Origin: Streptomyces sp. ADI96-02
Lineage (GTDB): Bacteria > Actinomycetota > Actinomycetes > Streptomycetales > Streptomycetaceae
Assembly (NCBI RefSeq): GCF_003846185.1
Contig: NZ_ML123034.1
Span: 5,625,401 to 5,689,400, forward strand
Direction: 5' to 3'
Length of the DNA stretch: 64,000 nt
Part shown: positions 1 to 7,621 of the stretch, piece by piece
Layout: each line of letters begins with the position of its first letter
How positions within the stretch are numbered: the stretch's first letter is position 1
The notes under the pieces: model-generated
Told to the model about the DNA's origin: nothing
The model's database searches: none
Seen by the model: only the letters and a program-made list of their open reading frames with translations
Position numbers and translations under genes: made by a program

Positions 1-540
1 GAGCTGATCACGGGCATGTACGAAGGGCCCGCCGCCGGCGGCTACAGCGCCGTCTCGGACGTGAAGGGCGCGTACGTGAACGAGCTGGGCGGCATGCGGC
101 AGTCGTCCGCCGGGAACAACCGGGCCTACGTCTCCACCACGAAGGCGACCCCGACCATCGTCAGGGCGGAGCTGAACGTCTCCAGGACGCGGCAGTCCCC
201 GGAGGCCCGGGTGGAGCGTTCCGACGCGGTCGACACGGCCCAGGGCGGCGCGGGTTCGGGCGTCTCCCTGACCAAGGGCATCGTCGACCCCGCTGACGGG
301 GCCTTCCACCACTACAACGGAGACAAGCCGGAAGCGTCCCTGATCACGCGCTACCCGGCCGTCGCCGCACTCTCCTCGCTGCCCCTCAAGAATCCCTACG
401 GCGGCCACCTCGCCGTGCAGAACAACGGGGCCTCGGCGAAGCTGAACCAGCCCGAGTCGTTCGACCCGAGCTCCTACGTGCAGACGCACCTGGTGAACGG
501 CGTCGGCACCCACGTCAACCTGCCCAGCCTGGCGACATGA
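1..540 (+). CDS. C-terminal part of an unknown protein (5' end outside window)
   Basis: The reading frame is already open at base 1 and ends with TGA at 538-540, so only the last 179 residues are visible. The segment is rich in Gly, Ala, Ser and Asn and has no motif I recognise. No membrane segment or metal-binding cluster is visible. It could be the end of a secreted or surface protein, but that is a guess. It is followed by a perfect hairpin shared with the convergent tetR-type gene. Confidence 0.7.
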   Translation, partial: ELITGMYEGPAAGGYSAVSDVKGAYVNELGGMRQSSAGNNRAYVSTTKATPTIVRAELNVSRTRQSPEARVERSDAVDTAQGGAGSGVSLTKGIVDPADGAFHHYNGDKPEASLITRYPAVAALSSLPLKNPYGGHLAVQNNGASAKLNQPESFDPSSYVQTHLVNGVGTHVNLPSLAT

Positions 541-561
541 CCGTCATCACCGGCCCCGACG

Positions 562-599
562 GACCACGGACCCCGTCCTCCCGGACGGGGTCCGTGGTC
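562..599. terminator. Bidirectional hairpin terminator between convergent genes
   Basis: Two perfect 17-base arms (562-578 and 583-599) flank the 4-base loop TCCC. The hairpin lies between the stop of the unknown plus-strand gene (540) and the stop of the minus-strand tetR-type gene (635). Neither side has a long T-run, as is common in Streptomyces. Confidence 0.85.
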
Positions 600-634
600 T
601 GCCCCGGCCGAACCGCTCCCCTCGATGCGCGTGC

Positions 635-1261
635 TCAGCTGCCGGACTCCGAATCGGCCGTGCTCGCGGAGTCCGGTGCCTGGGCCGGGCGACGGTCGAA
701 GAGGCGGTCGACCAGGCCCGTGACGTAGCTGGGGGAGGAGGGGACGCTGCCGAAGAGCGCCCGCATGTAGAGCGGTCCGAGGATGAGGTCGAGAACCTGC
801 TCGCGGTTGAACGACGGCTCGCCGCGCGCCGCCGCACGGGCCAGCATCTGGTCGATCTCCCGGCCGCGGCGTTCCAGGTGCGTCCGGCGCTCGGCTCCGA
901 TCTCCGCTACGTCGGTGGTGGACATCAGGAGGGCGCGCAGGATCAGTTGGCTGCTGGGGCTCGCGAAATCCGCGAACGCCGGGGTGATCCACTCCGTCAG
1001 GTCCCCGCGCAGGCTGCCGGTGTCGGGAAGGGGCCAGGTGGATTCGAGCAGGGTGACCGCGACGTCGGCCAGGAGTGCTTCCTTGCTGCCCCATCGGCGG
1101 TAGACGCTGCTGGGATTGACACCGGCACGGGCCGCGACCGCCGGAAGTGTCAGTTCCCCTGCTCCCGGTTCGGACAGCAGCTCTATCACGGCCTGGTGAA
1201 CCGCCGCACGGACGCGGGCGGAACGACCGCCGGGGCGGGGAACGGGGGGCTCTGCACTCAT
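635..1261 (-). CDS. TetR/AcrR-family transcriptional regulator
   Basis: A 208-residue protein. The N-terminal helix-turn-helix is at about residues 38-61, with the family signature AVAARAGVNPSSVYRRWGSK, and a helical ligand-binding domain follows. The start at 1261 (MSAEPP) is chosen because upstream in-frame codons give a basic, unstructured tail. ATG at 1276 is an alternative. An inverted repeat overlaps the start, which suggests autorepression. The mfnB-type operon ends about 100 bases upstream on the same strand and could be co-controlled, but nothing in the sequence proves it. Confidence 0.9.
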   Translation of the reverse strand: MSAEPPVPRPGGRSARVRAAVHQAVIELLSEPGAGELTLPAVAARAGVNPSSVYRRWGSKEALLADVAVTLLESTWPLPDTGSLRGDLTEWITPAFADFASPSSQLILRALLMSTTDVAEIGAERRTHLERRGREIDQMLARAAARGEPSFNREQVLDLILGPLYMRALFGSVPSSPSYVTGLVDRLFDRRPAQAPDSASTADSESGS

Positions 1262-1263
1262 CT

Positions 1264-1288
1264 CTAAAGCGTACATCACCGCTTTTAG
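1264..1288. promoter_or_regulatory. Candidate TetR operator overlapping the regulator start
   Basis: CTAAAGC at 1264-1270 and GCTTTTAG at 1281-1288 form an interrupted inverted repeat with a 10-base spacer. Its size and near-symmetry fit operators of TetR-family dimers, and it covers the regulator's start codon. Function is inferred from position only. Confidence 0.45.
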
Positions 1289-1364
1289 TTGGGCGCTTGC
1301 GGTCGCGCGGCGGCGTTCATGCGGTCGGGGCCGCCCTCGCCCTCGTGGCCGGGCATCTGCTCCG

Positions 1365-2453
1365 TCATGGAACCAGGACGGGTTTGACCACACGCCCCGC
1401 CTCGCAGTCGCGCTCGGCCTCGTTGACCTCGGCGAGCGGGTAGGTGCGGATCAACTGGTCGAAGGGGAACCGCCCGGCCCGCCACATGCCGATCAGCCGC
1501 GGAATCATGAGCCCCGGCACCGCGTCGCCCTCGCAGATGTGAGCAATGCTCCGGCCCCGGTCCAACGCCCCGGGTTCGAGCGGCAGAACGGTGGGAAGCC
1601 GTGCCACCAGGCCGAGCCGCCCGGTCGGGCGCAGGGAATGGAGCGCGTCGTTGATCAGCTGTGCGCAGGCCGTGGTGTCCAGCGCGTACCCGGCCCCGCC
1701 GTCGGTCATCCGCCGGATGCGCTCGGGCAGGCCCGCCGACGCGGCGTGCAGCGGCACCGCGTGGAACCGCTCGGCGAGCGCCAGCCGTTCGGGGCGCCGG
1801 TCGACGGCCAGGACCGTCGCGCCCGCCGCACGAGCCGCCATCACCGCCGCCAGGCCCACCGCTCCCGCGCCGAGGACCACGACGGTGTCGCCGGGGCCCG
1901 CGCCGAAGGTGTTCAGGACGGCTCCCGCGCCGGTGAGGAAGCCGCAGCCCAGTGGCCCCAGCAGTTCGAGCGGCAGCGCGGGATCGACCCGGACGGCGTT
2001 GCGGGCGGGGACCACGGCGTACTCGGCGAACGAGGACTGGCCGAACCACCTGGGCGCGAGCCGGCCGCCGGACGCGTCGGTGAACCGCGCCGCGTTCTCC
2101 GCCCGTCCTCCGAAGAGGTTGAGCGAGGCGAAGGAGTCGCAGTAGGCGGGCGCGCCACCCAGGCAGCTCCGGCAGCGTCCGCAGGAGTCGTAGCTCAGCA
2201 CGACGGGATCGCCCACGCGCAGGCCGGTGTCCGGGCCGCCCGTCGCCACCACCGTCCCGGCCCCTTCGTGGCCCAGCACCGCGGGCAGCGGGGAGCGCCC
2301 CGCCGAGCGACGGACCGCGAGATCGGTCCGGCACATGCCGCAGCCCGCGATGTCGACCAGGATCTCGCCCTCGGCCGGCTCGCCGCCGAGGACGACCTCC
2401 TCGACGCCGAACGGGCTCCCGTACGAACGCAGGACCGCCGCGTCGAACCTCAT
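1365..2453 (-). CDS. Zinc-dependent alcohol dehydrogenase (MDR family)
   Basis: A 362-residue medium-chain dehydrogenase that should interconvert an alcohol and an aldehyde with NAD(P). Catalytic zinc ligands are visible as C41 in CGMCRTD and H62-E63 in GHEGAG. Four structural-zinc cysteines (C91, C94, C97, C105) are present, and the nucleotide-binding loop is VVLGAGAVGL. It is the last gene of a three-gene minus-strand operon. Its ATG (2451-2453) overlaps the stop of the aldehyde dehydrogenase gene by 4 bases. The context suggests it acts on a furan alcohol or aldehyde produced from the mfnB-type product. Substrate is inferred. Confidence 0.9.
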   Translation of the reverse strand: MRFDAAVLRSYGSPFGVEEVVLGGEPAEGEILVDIAGCGMCRTDLAVRRSAGRSPLPAVLGHEGAGTVVATGGPDTGLRVGDPVVLSYDSCGRCRSCLGGAPAYCDSFASLNLFGGRAENAARFTDASGGRLAPRWFGQSSFAEYAVVPARNAVRVDPALPLELLGPLGCGFLTGAGAVLNTFGAGPGDTVVVLGAGAVGLAAVMAARAAGATVLAVDRRPERLALAERFHAVPLHAASAGLPERIRRMTDGGAGYALDTTACAQLINDALHSLRPTGRLGLVARLPTVLPLEPGALDRGRSIAHICEGDAVPGLMIPRLIGMWRAGRFPFDQLIRTYPLAEVNEAERDCEAGRVVKPVLVP

Positions 2454-3865
2454 GGCCGGGCCTCCTCCTGCGGACGGTGTACGACGAACGGTCTGAGGTT
2501 CCCGTAGAGCCCCCACGGCCCGCCCGCCACGCCGACGCCGCTCTCCTTGATCCCCGCGAAAGGCTGCGCGAGCGACAGCTCGGCGTGGTGGTTGATCCAC
2601 GCCGTGCCGCACTCCAGCCGGTCGGCCACCGCCGCCGCCCGGTCGAGGTCGGTCCCCCACACCGAGCCGCCCAGCCCGTAGGCGGTGCCGTTGGCGCGGG
2701 CCACGGCCTCGTCGAGACTTCCGTACGGCAGCACCGGCAGCACCGGACCGAACTGCTCCTCCGTCACCACCGGGCTGTCCGGCGGGACGTCGGCCAGGAT
2801 CGTCGGCGCGAAGAAGAAGCCCGGCCGATCCAGCCGGTGACCGCCCGCCGCCGCGCGGGCTCCGGCCGCCAGGGCCCGTGCCGTGCGGTCCTCGACCCGG
2901 GCCAGCTGGGCCGCGTTGCTGACCGGCCCGAGCCGTGAGCGCGGATCGAGCCCGGCTCCGACGACGACGGCCTTCGCGCGCTCCGCCAGCGCCTCGACCA
3001 CCCGGGAACAGAGCCGGGCCGGGGCGTAGACCCGCTTGACGGCCATGCAGACCTGCCCGCAGTTGCGGAAGGCCGCCCAGAACAGCCGGTCCGCGATCCG
3101 CTCGACCTCCACGTCGTCCAGCAGGACGGCGGCGTCGTTGCCGCCCAGCTCCAGGGTGACCCGGGCGAGCGAGGCCGCCGCGCTCCCGGCCACGGCCCGG
3201 CCGGTGGCCACCGATCCCGTGAACGTCACGTGCCGGATGCCCGGATGGGAGACCAGGCGCGCGCCGAGGGGTTCGCGACCGGTGACGACCGTCAGCACGC
3301 CCGGGGGCAGGACGGAGGAGAGGACCGAGCCCAGCAGCCGGGTGGCGAGAGGTGTGAACGGAGACGGCTTGAGCACCACCGTGTTGCCCGCGGCGAGCGC
3401 GGGCGCCACCTTCGCCGACGCGAGCTGGAGGGGGAAGTTCCACGGGACGACCGCGGCGACGGGCCCGAGCGATCGCCAGCGCACCTCGCTGCGCACGGGG
3501 CGGCCGTCGGTGATCGGCCGGGGGGAGAGGTCGAAATCGGCGAAGTAGCGCAGGCGCGCTGCCGTACGGGCCACCTCCGCGGACGCCTCGGCCAGCGGCT
3601 TGCCCTGCTCACGGGTGAGCAGCGGCGCGAGATCGGGGCCCGCCGCCTCCACGGCGTCCGCGGCGGCGAGCAGCGCGGCGGCGCGGGCGGACGGGTCGGC
3701 GCGCCAGCCGGGCCAGGCGGCGCGGGCCCGGTCGACGGCGGCGTCCAGCTCGTGCGGCTGCTGGTCGGGAGCCGTGTCGAAGGCGTCGCCCGTCGCCGGA
3801 TCGACGACGGCGAACCGCCCGCCGGGGGCACTGGGCCCGCCGCCGGGCGGCCGACGGCCGGCCAT
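2450..3865 (-). CDS. NAD(P)-dependent aldehyde dehydrogenase
   Basis: A 471-residue ALDH-superfamily enzyme that oxidises an aldehyde to an acid. Visible active-site residues are N143 in VPWNFPL, K166 in LKPSP, E239 in LELGG and the catalytic C273 in NCGQVCM. Length is normal for the family. It starts 8 bases after the stop of the MfnB-family gene and overlaps the alcohol dehydrogenase gene by 4 bases, so the three are surely co-transcribed. The likely substrate is an aldehyde derived from the furan phosphate made by the first gene. This is inferred from the operon. Confidence 0.9.
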   Translation of the reverse strand: MAGRRPPGGGPSAPGGRFAVVDPATGDAFDTAPDQQPHELDAAVDRARAAWPGWRADPSARAAALLAAADAVEAAGPDLAPLLTREQGKPLAEASAEVARTAARLRYFADFDLSPRPITDGRPVRSEVRWRSLGPVAAVVPWNFPLQLASAKVAPALAAGNTVVLKPSPFTPLATRLLGSVLSSVLPPGVLTVVTGREPLGARLVSHPGIRHVTFTGSVATGRAVAGSAAASLARVTLELGGNDAAVLLDDVEVERIADRLFWAAFRNCGQVCMAVKRVYAPARLCSRVVEALAERAKAVVVGAGLDPRSRLGPVSNAAQLARVEDRTARALAAGARAAAGGHRLDRPGFFFAPTILADVPPDSPVVTEEQFGPVLPVLPYGSLDEAVARANGTAYGLGGSVWGTDLDRAAAVADRLECGTAWINHHAELSLAQPFAGIKESGVGVAGGPWGLYGNLRPFVVHRPQEEARP

Positions 3866-3873
3866 GCCGGCCC

Positions 3874-4626
3874 TCAGCCCGCCGCGTCGACGACGGCGAA
3901 CTCCCGGGCGCACCGGTCCATCTCGGCCCGGAACGCGGCCACCAGACGCGGCTGAATCCTCCCGGCCCTGCGGTCGCCGCCCGCGCAGACCGCGTCGCGC
4001 ACCCCCACGATGTCCGTGCCGATCCGGGTCAGCTCGCCGAGGTCGTCCACCCCGACGCTCCCGGCGAGGGCGGCGAGGAGCCCGGCGTCGTGAGCCCGCC
4101 GGACGAACTCGGCGCAGACGTCCGGCGGAAGGTGGTCGAACAGCCGCGTCCCGTCCTTGATCGCGGTGTCGAGCATGGCCGCGTCGCAGCCGGAACGCCG
4201 GGCGATGTCGGGCAGGGCGAGCGGGTTGACGCAGCCGATCCGATGGGCGTCGGCATAGCCCGAGGCGACGACGAGCGCGTCCGGCCGGAAGTCCTTCACC
4301 GCCCGCACCGCCGCGCTCATGACCTCGACGGCCTGGTCGGGCGTCGTGCAGCCGTAGAGGCCGACCTTGATGTACGTGGCCCCGGACACGGCCGCGCCGA
4401 GCGCCGCCTGGGCCACTGTGCCGGGTTTGTACGGCACGTCCCCCACGGTGGCGGACACCGGCTTGTCCGCCGGGACCGCGTCCCGGATCTCCCGGATGAC
4501 CCACGGGAAGTTGGCGCCCAGCGAACCCTCGTCGGGTCTTTTGACATCCACGATGTCCAGGTGCTCCGACGCCTTCGCGCAGTCCAGCGCCTCCTCGACG
4601 CCGTCCGGAGAGATGAGAAGCAACAA
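3874..4626 (-). CDS. mfnB: (5-formylfuran-3-yl)methyl phosphate synthase, MfnB family
   Basis: A 250-residue TIM-barrel protein of the UPF0264/MfnB family. The archaeal enzyme condenses two glyceraldehyde-3-phosphates into 4-(hydroxymethyl)-2-furancarboxaldehyde phosphate for methanofuran. The key lysines and aspartate of the Methanocaldococcus enzyme are all present at an offset of two: K29 (DVKRPDEGSLGA), K87 (YIKVGLYG), D153 and K157 (DTAIKDG). A TTG start at 4626 is chosen because it gives the usual family start MLLLISPDG and has GGAAGGGG 5 bases upstream. In Streptomyces the product is more likely a furan building block of a specialised metabolite than methanofuran. Confidence 0.85.
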   Translation of the reverse strand: MLLLISPDGVEEALDCAKASEHLDIVDVKRPDEGSLGANFPWVIREIRDAVPADKPVSATVGDVPYKPGTVAQAALGAAVSGATYIKVGLYGCTTPDQAVEVMSAAVRAVKDFRPDALVVASGYADAHRIGCVNPLALPDIARRSGCDAAMLDTAIKDGTRLFDHLPPDVCAEFVRRAHDAGLLAALAGSVGVDDLGELTRIGTDIVGVRDAVCAGGDRRAGRIQPRLVAAFRAEMDRCAREFAVVDAAG

Positions 4627-4805
4627 GTGAACCCCTTCCACCGCATGCCCGCCCGCCGAGGAGCCGCGCGGCGTCGTCCGGACCGCCCGCGGCCCGCCCA
4701 TCCTCGCCGCGCCCCGCGAACGCCGGTAGGGCGCGCGAAGTCGGAAGGGGGCGCTGCCGCGGTGCCCCGCCCCCGTGCCGTGCGCCGCCCGCGCCGGTCC
4801 GGATC

Positions 4806-4911
4806 CGGCCACCCGGACGCGCCCCCCCTGGAGGGACCCGGCCACCCGGACGCGCCCGCCGGAGGGGCCTCGCCTTCCGGACGCGCCCTCAGGGGCAGCC
4901 CTCAGGGGCAG
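4806..4911. repeat. Short direct repeats upstream of mfnB
   Basis: The 20-mer CCGGCCACCCGGACGCGCCC occurs at 4806-4825 and again at 4838-4857, and a shorter relative (TTCCGGACGCGCCC) ends near 4888. CCCTCAGGGGCAG then repeats in tandem at 4886-4898 and 4899-4911, next to the stop of the VOC gene. This 288-base gap between mfnB and the VOC gene holds no credible ORF. The repeats look like local GC-rich duplication. Confidence 0.6.
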
Positions 4912-4914
4912 CCC

Positions 4915-5304
4915 TCAGGCCGGCTGGAGCAGGTCCCAGCGGTTGCCGTACAGGTCCTCGAAGACCGCGACCGAGCCGTACGCCTCGTGCCGGGGCTCCT
5001 CCACGAAACGCACCCCGGCCGCCGCCATGCGGGCCTGCTCGCCCGCGAAGTCGTCGGTGTACAGGAAGAAGCCGACCCGACCGCCGGTCTGCGCTCCGAC
5101 CCGCTCGCGCTGTTCGTCGTTCTTCGCGCGGGCCAGCAGCAGACCCGTCCCCGGGGCCGTACCGCGCGGGCGCACCACCACCCAGCGCGTGCCGTTGCCG
5201 CGGTCGGCGTCCTCCACCAGCTCGAAGCCCAGCGCGTCGCGGTAGAAGGCGATGGCCTCGTCGTAGTCGCGGACGACCAGCGTGACCAGGGCGAGGTGGG
5301 ACAT
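4915..5304 (-). CDS. VOC-superfamily protein (glyoxalase/bleomycin-resistance fold)
   Basis: A 129-residue single-domain vicinal oxygen chelate protein: LVVRDYDEAIAFYRDALGFE at the N terminus, FLYTDDFAGEQARMAAAG in the middle and FEDLYGNRWDLLQ at the C terminus. The final glutamate-type ligand region FED and the histidine-poor N terminus leave metal binding uncertain. Such proteins act as metal-dependent lyases or as small-molecule binders. The ATG at 5302-5304 is the only sensible start. It is divergent from the kinase at 5413, and substrate cannot be told. Confidence 0.85.
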   Translation of the reverse strand: MSHLALVTLVVRDYDEAIAFYRDALGFELVEDADRGNGTRWVVVRPRGTAPGTGLLLARAKNDEQRERVGAQTGGRVGFFLYTDDFAGEQARMAAAGVRFVEEPRHEAYGSVAVFEDLYGNRWDLLQPA

Positions 5305-5412
5305 GGCGGGTCCTTCCGCAGGGATCGGCAAGCAGGCGGGGCAGGCGACCGGGCATCGGCCACCGGGGCAGTTATACGTAACACTACCGGTTTCGTCCTC
5401 CGGCCCCGCACA

Positions 5413-6117
5413 ATGCCCCGCATGGACATCCTGGACGCCTCCGAGCCCGGCGGGCCCGTCGCGCTGACGGACCGGGCCCGCCGCCTCGCGTCCGCCGGAC
5501 GCCGCCTCCTGGGCATCACGGGCCCGCCCGGCGCGGGGAAGTCCACCCTGGCCGAGACGCTGGCCCGCGCCCTGGAGGGGCGCGCCGTCGTCGTCCCGAT
5601 GGACGGCTTCCACCTGGCCGCCGCCGAGCTGCGCCGCCTCGGCCGCGCGGACCGCAAGGGCGCGCCGGACACGTTCGACGCGGCCGGGTACGCGGCACTG
5701 CTGCGGCGGCTGCGCGACCCGGACCCCCGGCACCCGGTGTACGCACCGGCCTTCGACCGGTCCCTGGAGGAGCCGGTCGCCGGCTCCCTGCCCGTGCCGC
5801 CCGGCCTGCCGCTCGTGATCACCGAGGGCAACTACCTGCTCCTCGACGAGGGGCCCTGGGCGCCGGTGCGCGGACTGCTCGACGAGGTGTGGTTCCTGGA
5901 CCTCGATCCCGAGGTCCGGGTGCGCCGGCTCGTCGAGCGGCACGAGCGGTTCGGCCGCTCCCGCGCGCAGGCCCGCGCGTGGGTGGAGCGGTCCGACGAG
6001 GCGAACGCCCGGCTGGTCGCACGCGCCCGCGACCGGGCCGACCTGATCGTGCGCCTGCCCGCCCGCGACGGACTGCCCGGCGGCGCGGGGGAGGGCGGCG
6101 GCCCGGCGGTGGTTTGA
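5413..6117 (+). CDS. Nucleoside/nucleotide kinase family protein (uridine kinase-like P-loop)
   Basis: A 234-residue P-loop kinase of the phosphoribulokinase/uridine kinase group. The Walker A loop GPPGAGKST is at residues 37-45. A catalytic-type MDGFHL follows, with EGNYLLLDEGPW and a C-terminal SDEANARLV lid region. It presumably phosphorylates a sugar or nucleoside with ATP, but the substrate is not known for this subgroup. ATG at 5413 and ATG at 5422 are both possible. Neither has a clear ribosome site, so a short or absent leader is likely. It is divergent from the VOC gene, with a TATACGTAACACT stretch between them that could hold promoter elements. Confidence 0.85.
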   Translation: MPRMDILDASEPGGPVALTDRARRLASAGRRLLGITGPPGAGKSTLAETLARALEGRAVVVPMDGFHLAAAELRRLGRADRKGAPDTFDAAGYAALLRRLRDPDPRHPVYAPAFDRSLEEPVAGSLPVPPGLPLVITEGNYLLLDEGPWAPVRGLLDEVWFLDLDPEVRVRRLVERHERFGRSRAQARAWVERSDEANARLVARARDRADLIVRLPARDGLPGGAGEGGGPAVV

Positions 6118-6221
6118 CGGCCCGGTGGCCCGGGGAGGACGGCCCGGCGGACCCGGTGGGCTGACGGCCCCGCGAACCGCTCGCGCGGGCGCGAACGGCC
6201 CGGGAGGATGCTGGATGCCGT

Positions 6222-6296
6222 TCCGTGTTCCGCCCCCGCTCCCTCTTCCGCCCTGTTCCGCCCTGTTCCGCCCCGTTCCGCCACGCCGTGCCGCAA
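6222..6296 (+). repeat. GTTCCGCC-type tandem repeats before the M24 peptidase
   Basis: The leader contains at least four close copies of a 10-base unit like CCTGTTCCGC immediately upstream of the AAGGAGG ribosome site. Repeat slippage or a regulatory role in the mRNA are both possible. Only the repetition is certain. Confidence 0.5.
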
Positions 6297-6306
6297 GGAG
6301 GCCCCG

Positions 6307-7458
6307 ATGTCCGCCCCGATCCAGCCCGCCCCGCAGCCCGCCGGACCGCCCGTCCCCTTCACCGCCGAGGACTACCGGGCGCGGATGGCACGGGCCGCCG
6401 AGTCCGCCGCCGCGGCCGGGCTGGCCGGGCTGGTCGTCGCGCCCGGCCCCGACCTCGTCCACCTCACCGGCTACCGCCCCGTCGGCACCGAACGCCTCAC
6501 GCTCCTCGTGCTCCGGCCCGGCCAGGACCCGGTGCTGGTCGTCCCGACGCTGGAGGCGCCCGACGCCGCGGAAGCCCCCGGAGCGCCCGTCCTGACGCTG
6601 CGCGACTGGACCGACGGCGCCGATCCGTACGCCGTGACCGCGCCGCTGCTGGACGCCCGGGGCCGCTTCGGGGTCAGCGACAACGCCTGGGCCCTGCATC
6701 TGCTCGGCCTCCAGCGCGCGCTGCCCGGCACCTCATGGACCGCCCTCACCGAGGCCCTGCCGATGCTCCGGGCCGTCAAGGACGCCGCCGAACTCGACCG
6801 GCTCGCCGCCGCCGGGGCCGCCGCCGACGCCACGTACGAGGAGATCCTCAGGGTGCGCTTCTCCGGCCGCCGGGAGACCGACCTGGCCGCCGATCTCGCC
6901 GCCCTGCTCCGGGAGTTCGGGCACTCCCAGGTCGACTTCACCGTCGTCGGCTCCGGCCCCAACGGCGCCAACCCGCACCACGAGGCCGGGGATCGCACCA
7001 TCGAGCGCGGCGACATGGTCGTCCTCGACTTCGGCGGCCTCAAGCACGGTTACGGCTCCGACACCTCCCGTACGGTCCACGTCGGCGAACCGACCGCCGA
7101 GGAGCAGCGGGTCCACGACATCGTCCGCGAGGCGCAGCGGGCGGGCTGCGCCGCCGTCCGGCCCGGCGTCGCCTGCCAGGAGATCGACCGGGCCGCCCGC
7201 GCGGTGATCGAGGAGGCCGGCTACGGCGAGCGGTTCATCCACCGCACCGGGCACGGCATCGGCGTCACCACCCACGAACCGCCGTACATGATCGAGGGCG
7301 AGGAGCAGCCGCTCGTCCCCGGCATGTGCTTCTCCGTCGAGCCGGGCATCTACCTCCCCGGCCGCTTCGGCGTCCGGATCGAGGACATCGTGACCGTCAC
7401 CGAGGACGGCGGGCGGCGGCTGAACACCACCGCACGCGAACTGGCCGTCGTGGAGTGA
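6307..7458 (+). CDS. M24-family metallopeptidase (Xaa-Pro aminopeptidase-like)
   Basis: A 383-residue pita-bread-fold peptidase with the creatinase-type N-terminal domain (residues 20-160). All five metal ligands of the M24 family are visible: D241 (VVLDFGG), D252 (GSDTSR), H316 (TGHGIG), E345 (SVEPG) and E359 (RIEDI). It probably cleaves Xaa-Pro dipeptides or N-terminal residues before proline, in the cytoplasm. The ATG at 6307 has a perfect AAGGAGG at 6295-6301. Longer in-frame starts upstream lie in the repeat tract and are unlikely. Confidence 0.93.
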   Translation: MSAPIQPAPQPAGPPVPFTAEDYRARMARAAESAAAAGLAGLVVAPGPDLVHLTGYRPVGTERLTLLVLRPGQDPVLVVPTLEAPDAAEAPGAPVLTLRDWTDGADPYAVTAPLLDARGRFGVSDNAWALHLLGLQRALPGTSWTALTEALPMLRAVKDAAELDRLAAAGAAADATYEEILRVRFSGRRETDLAADLAALLREFGHSQVDFTVVGSGPNGANPHHEAGDRTIERGDMVVLDFGGLKHGYGSDTSRTVHVGEPTAEEQRVHDIVREAQRAGCAAVRPGVACQEIDRAARAVIEEAGYGERFIHRTGHGIGVTTHEPPYMIEGEEQPLVPGMCFSVEPGIYLPGRFGVRIEDIVTVTEDGGRRLNTTARELAVVE

Positions 7459-7560
7459 CGCGGAGGGGCGTGTCCGGCAATCCCCACGGCCGCCCCCGCC
7501 GCCCTTGTCGTCCCGTCGCTCCCGCCGTCCCGTAGCTCCCGCCGTCCCCTCGCCGTCCCG

Positions 7561-7595
7561 CCGCCCCCGCGGAGTCCGGGCGTACGCGGGGGCGG
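7561..7595. terminator. Hairpin terminator between M24 peptidase and treZ
   Basis: The arms CCGCCCCCGCG (7561-7571) and CGCGGGGGCGG (7585-7595) are perfectly complementary with a 13-base loop. The hairpin lies between two convergent stops (7458 and 7622). The rest of the 160-base gap is filled with CGCCGTCCC repeats and has no gene. Confidence 0.75.
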
Positions 7596-7621
7596 GAGGC
7601 GGCGGTGCGAGCGGGCGCGGT

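Noticed and set aside
4915..6699. Long minus-strand frame across the kinase gene
   Set aside because: Only the last 130 codons form the VOC protein. The rest is the complement of the kinase gene.
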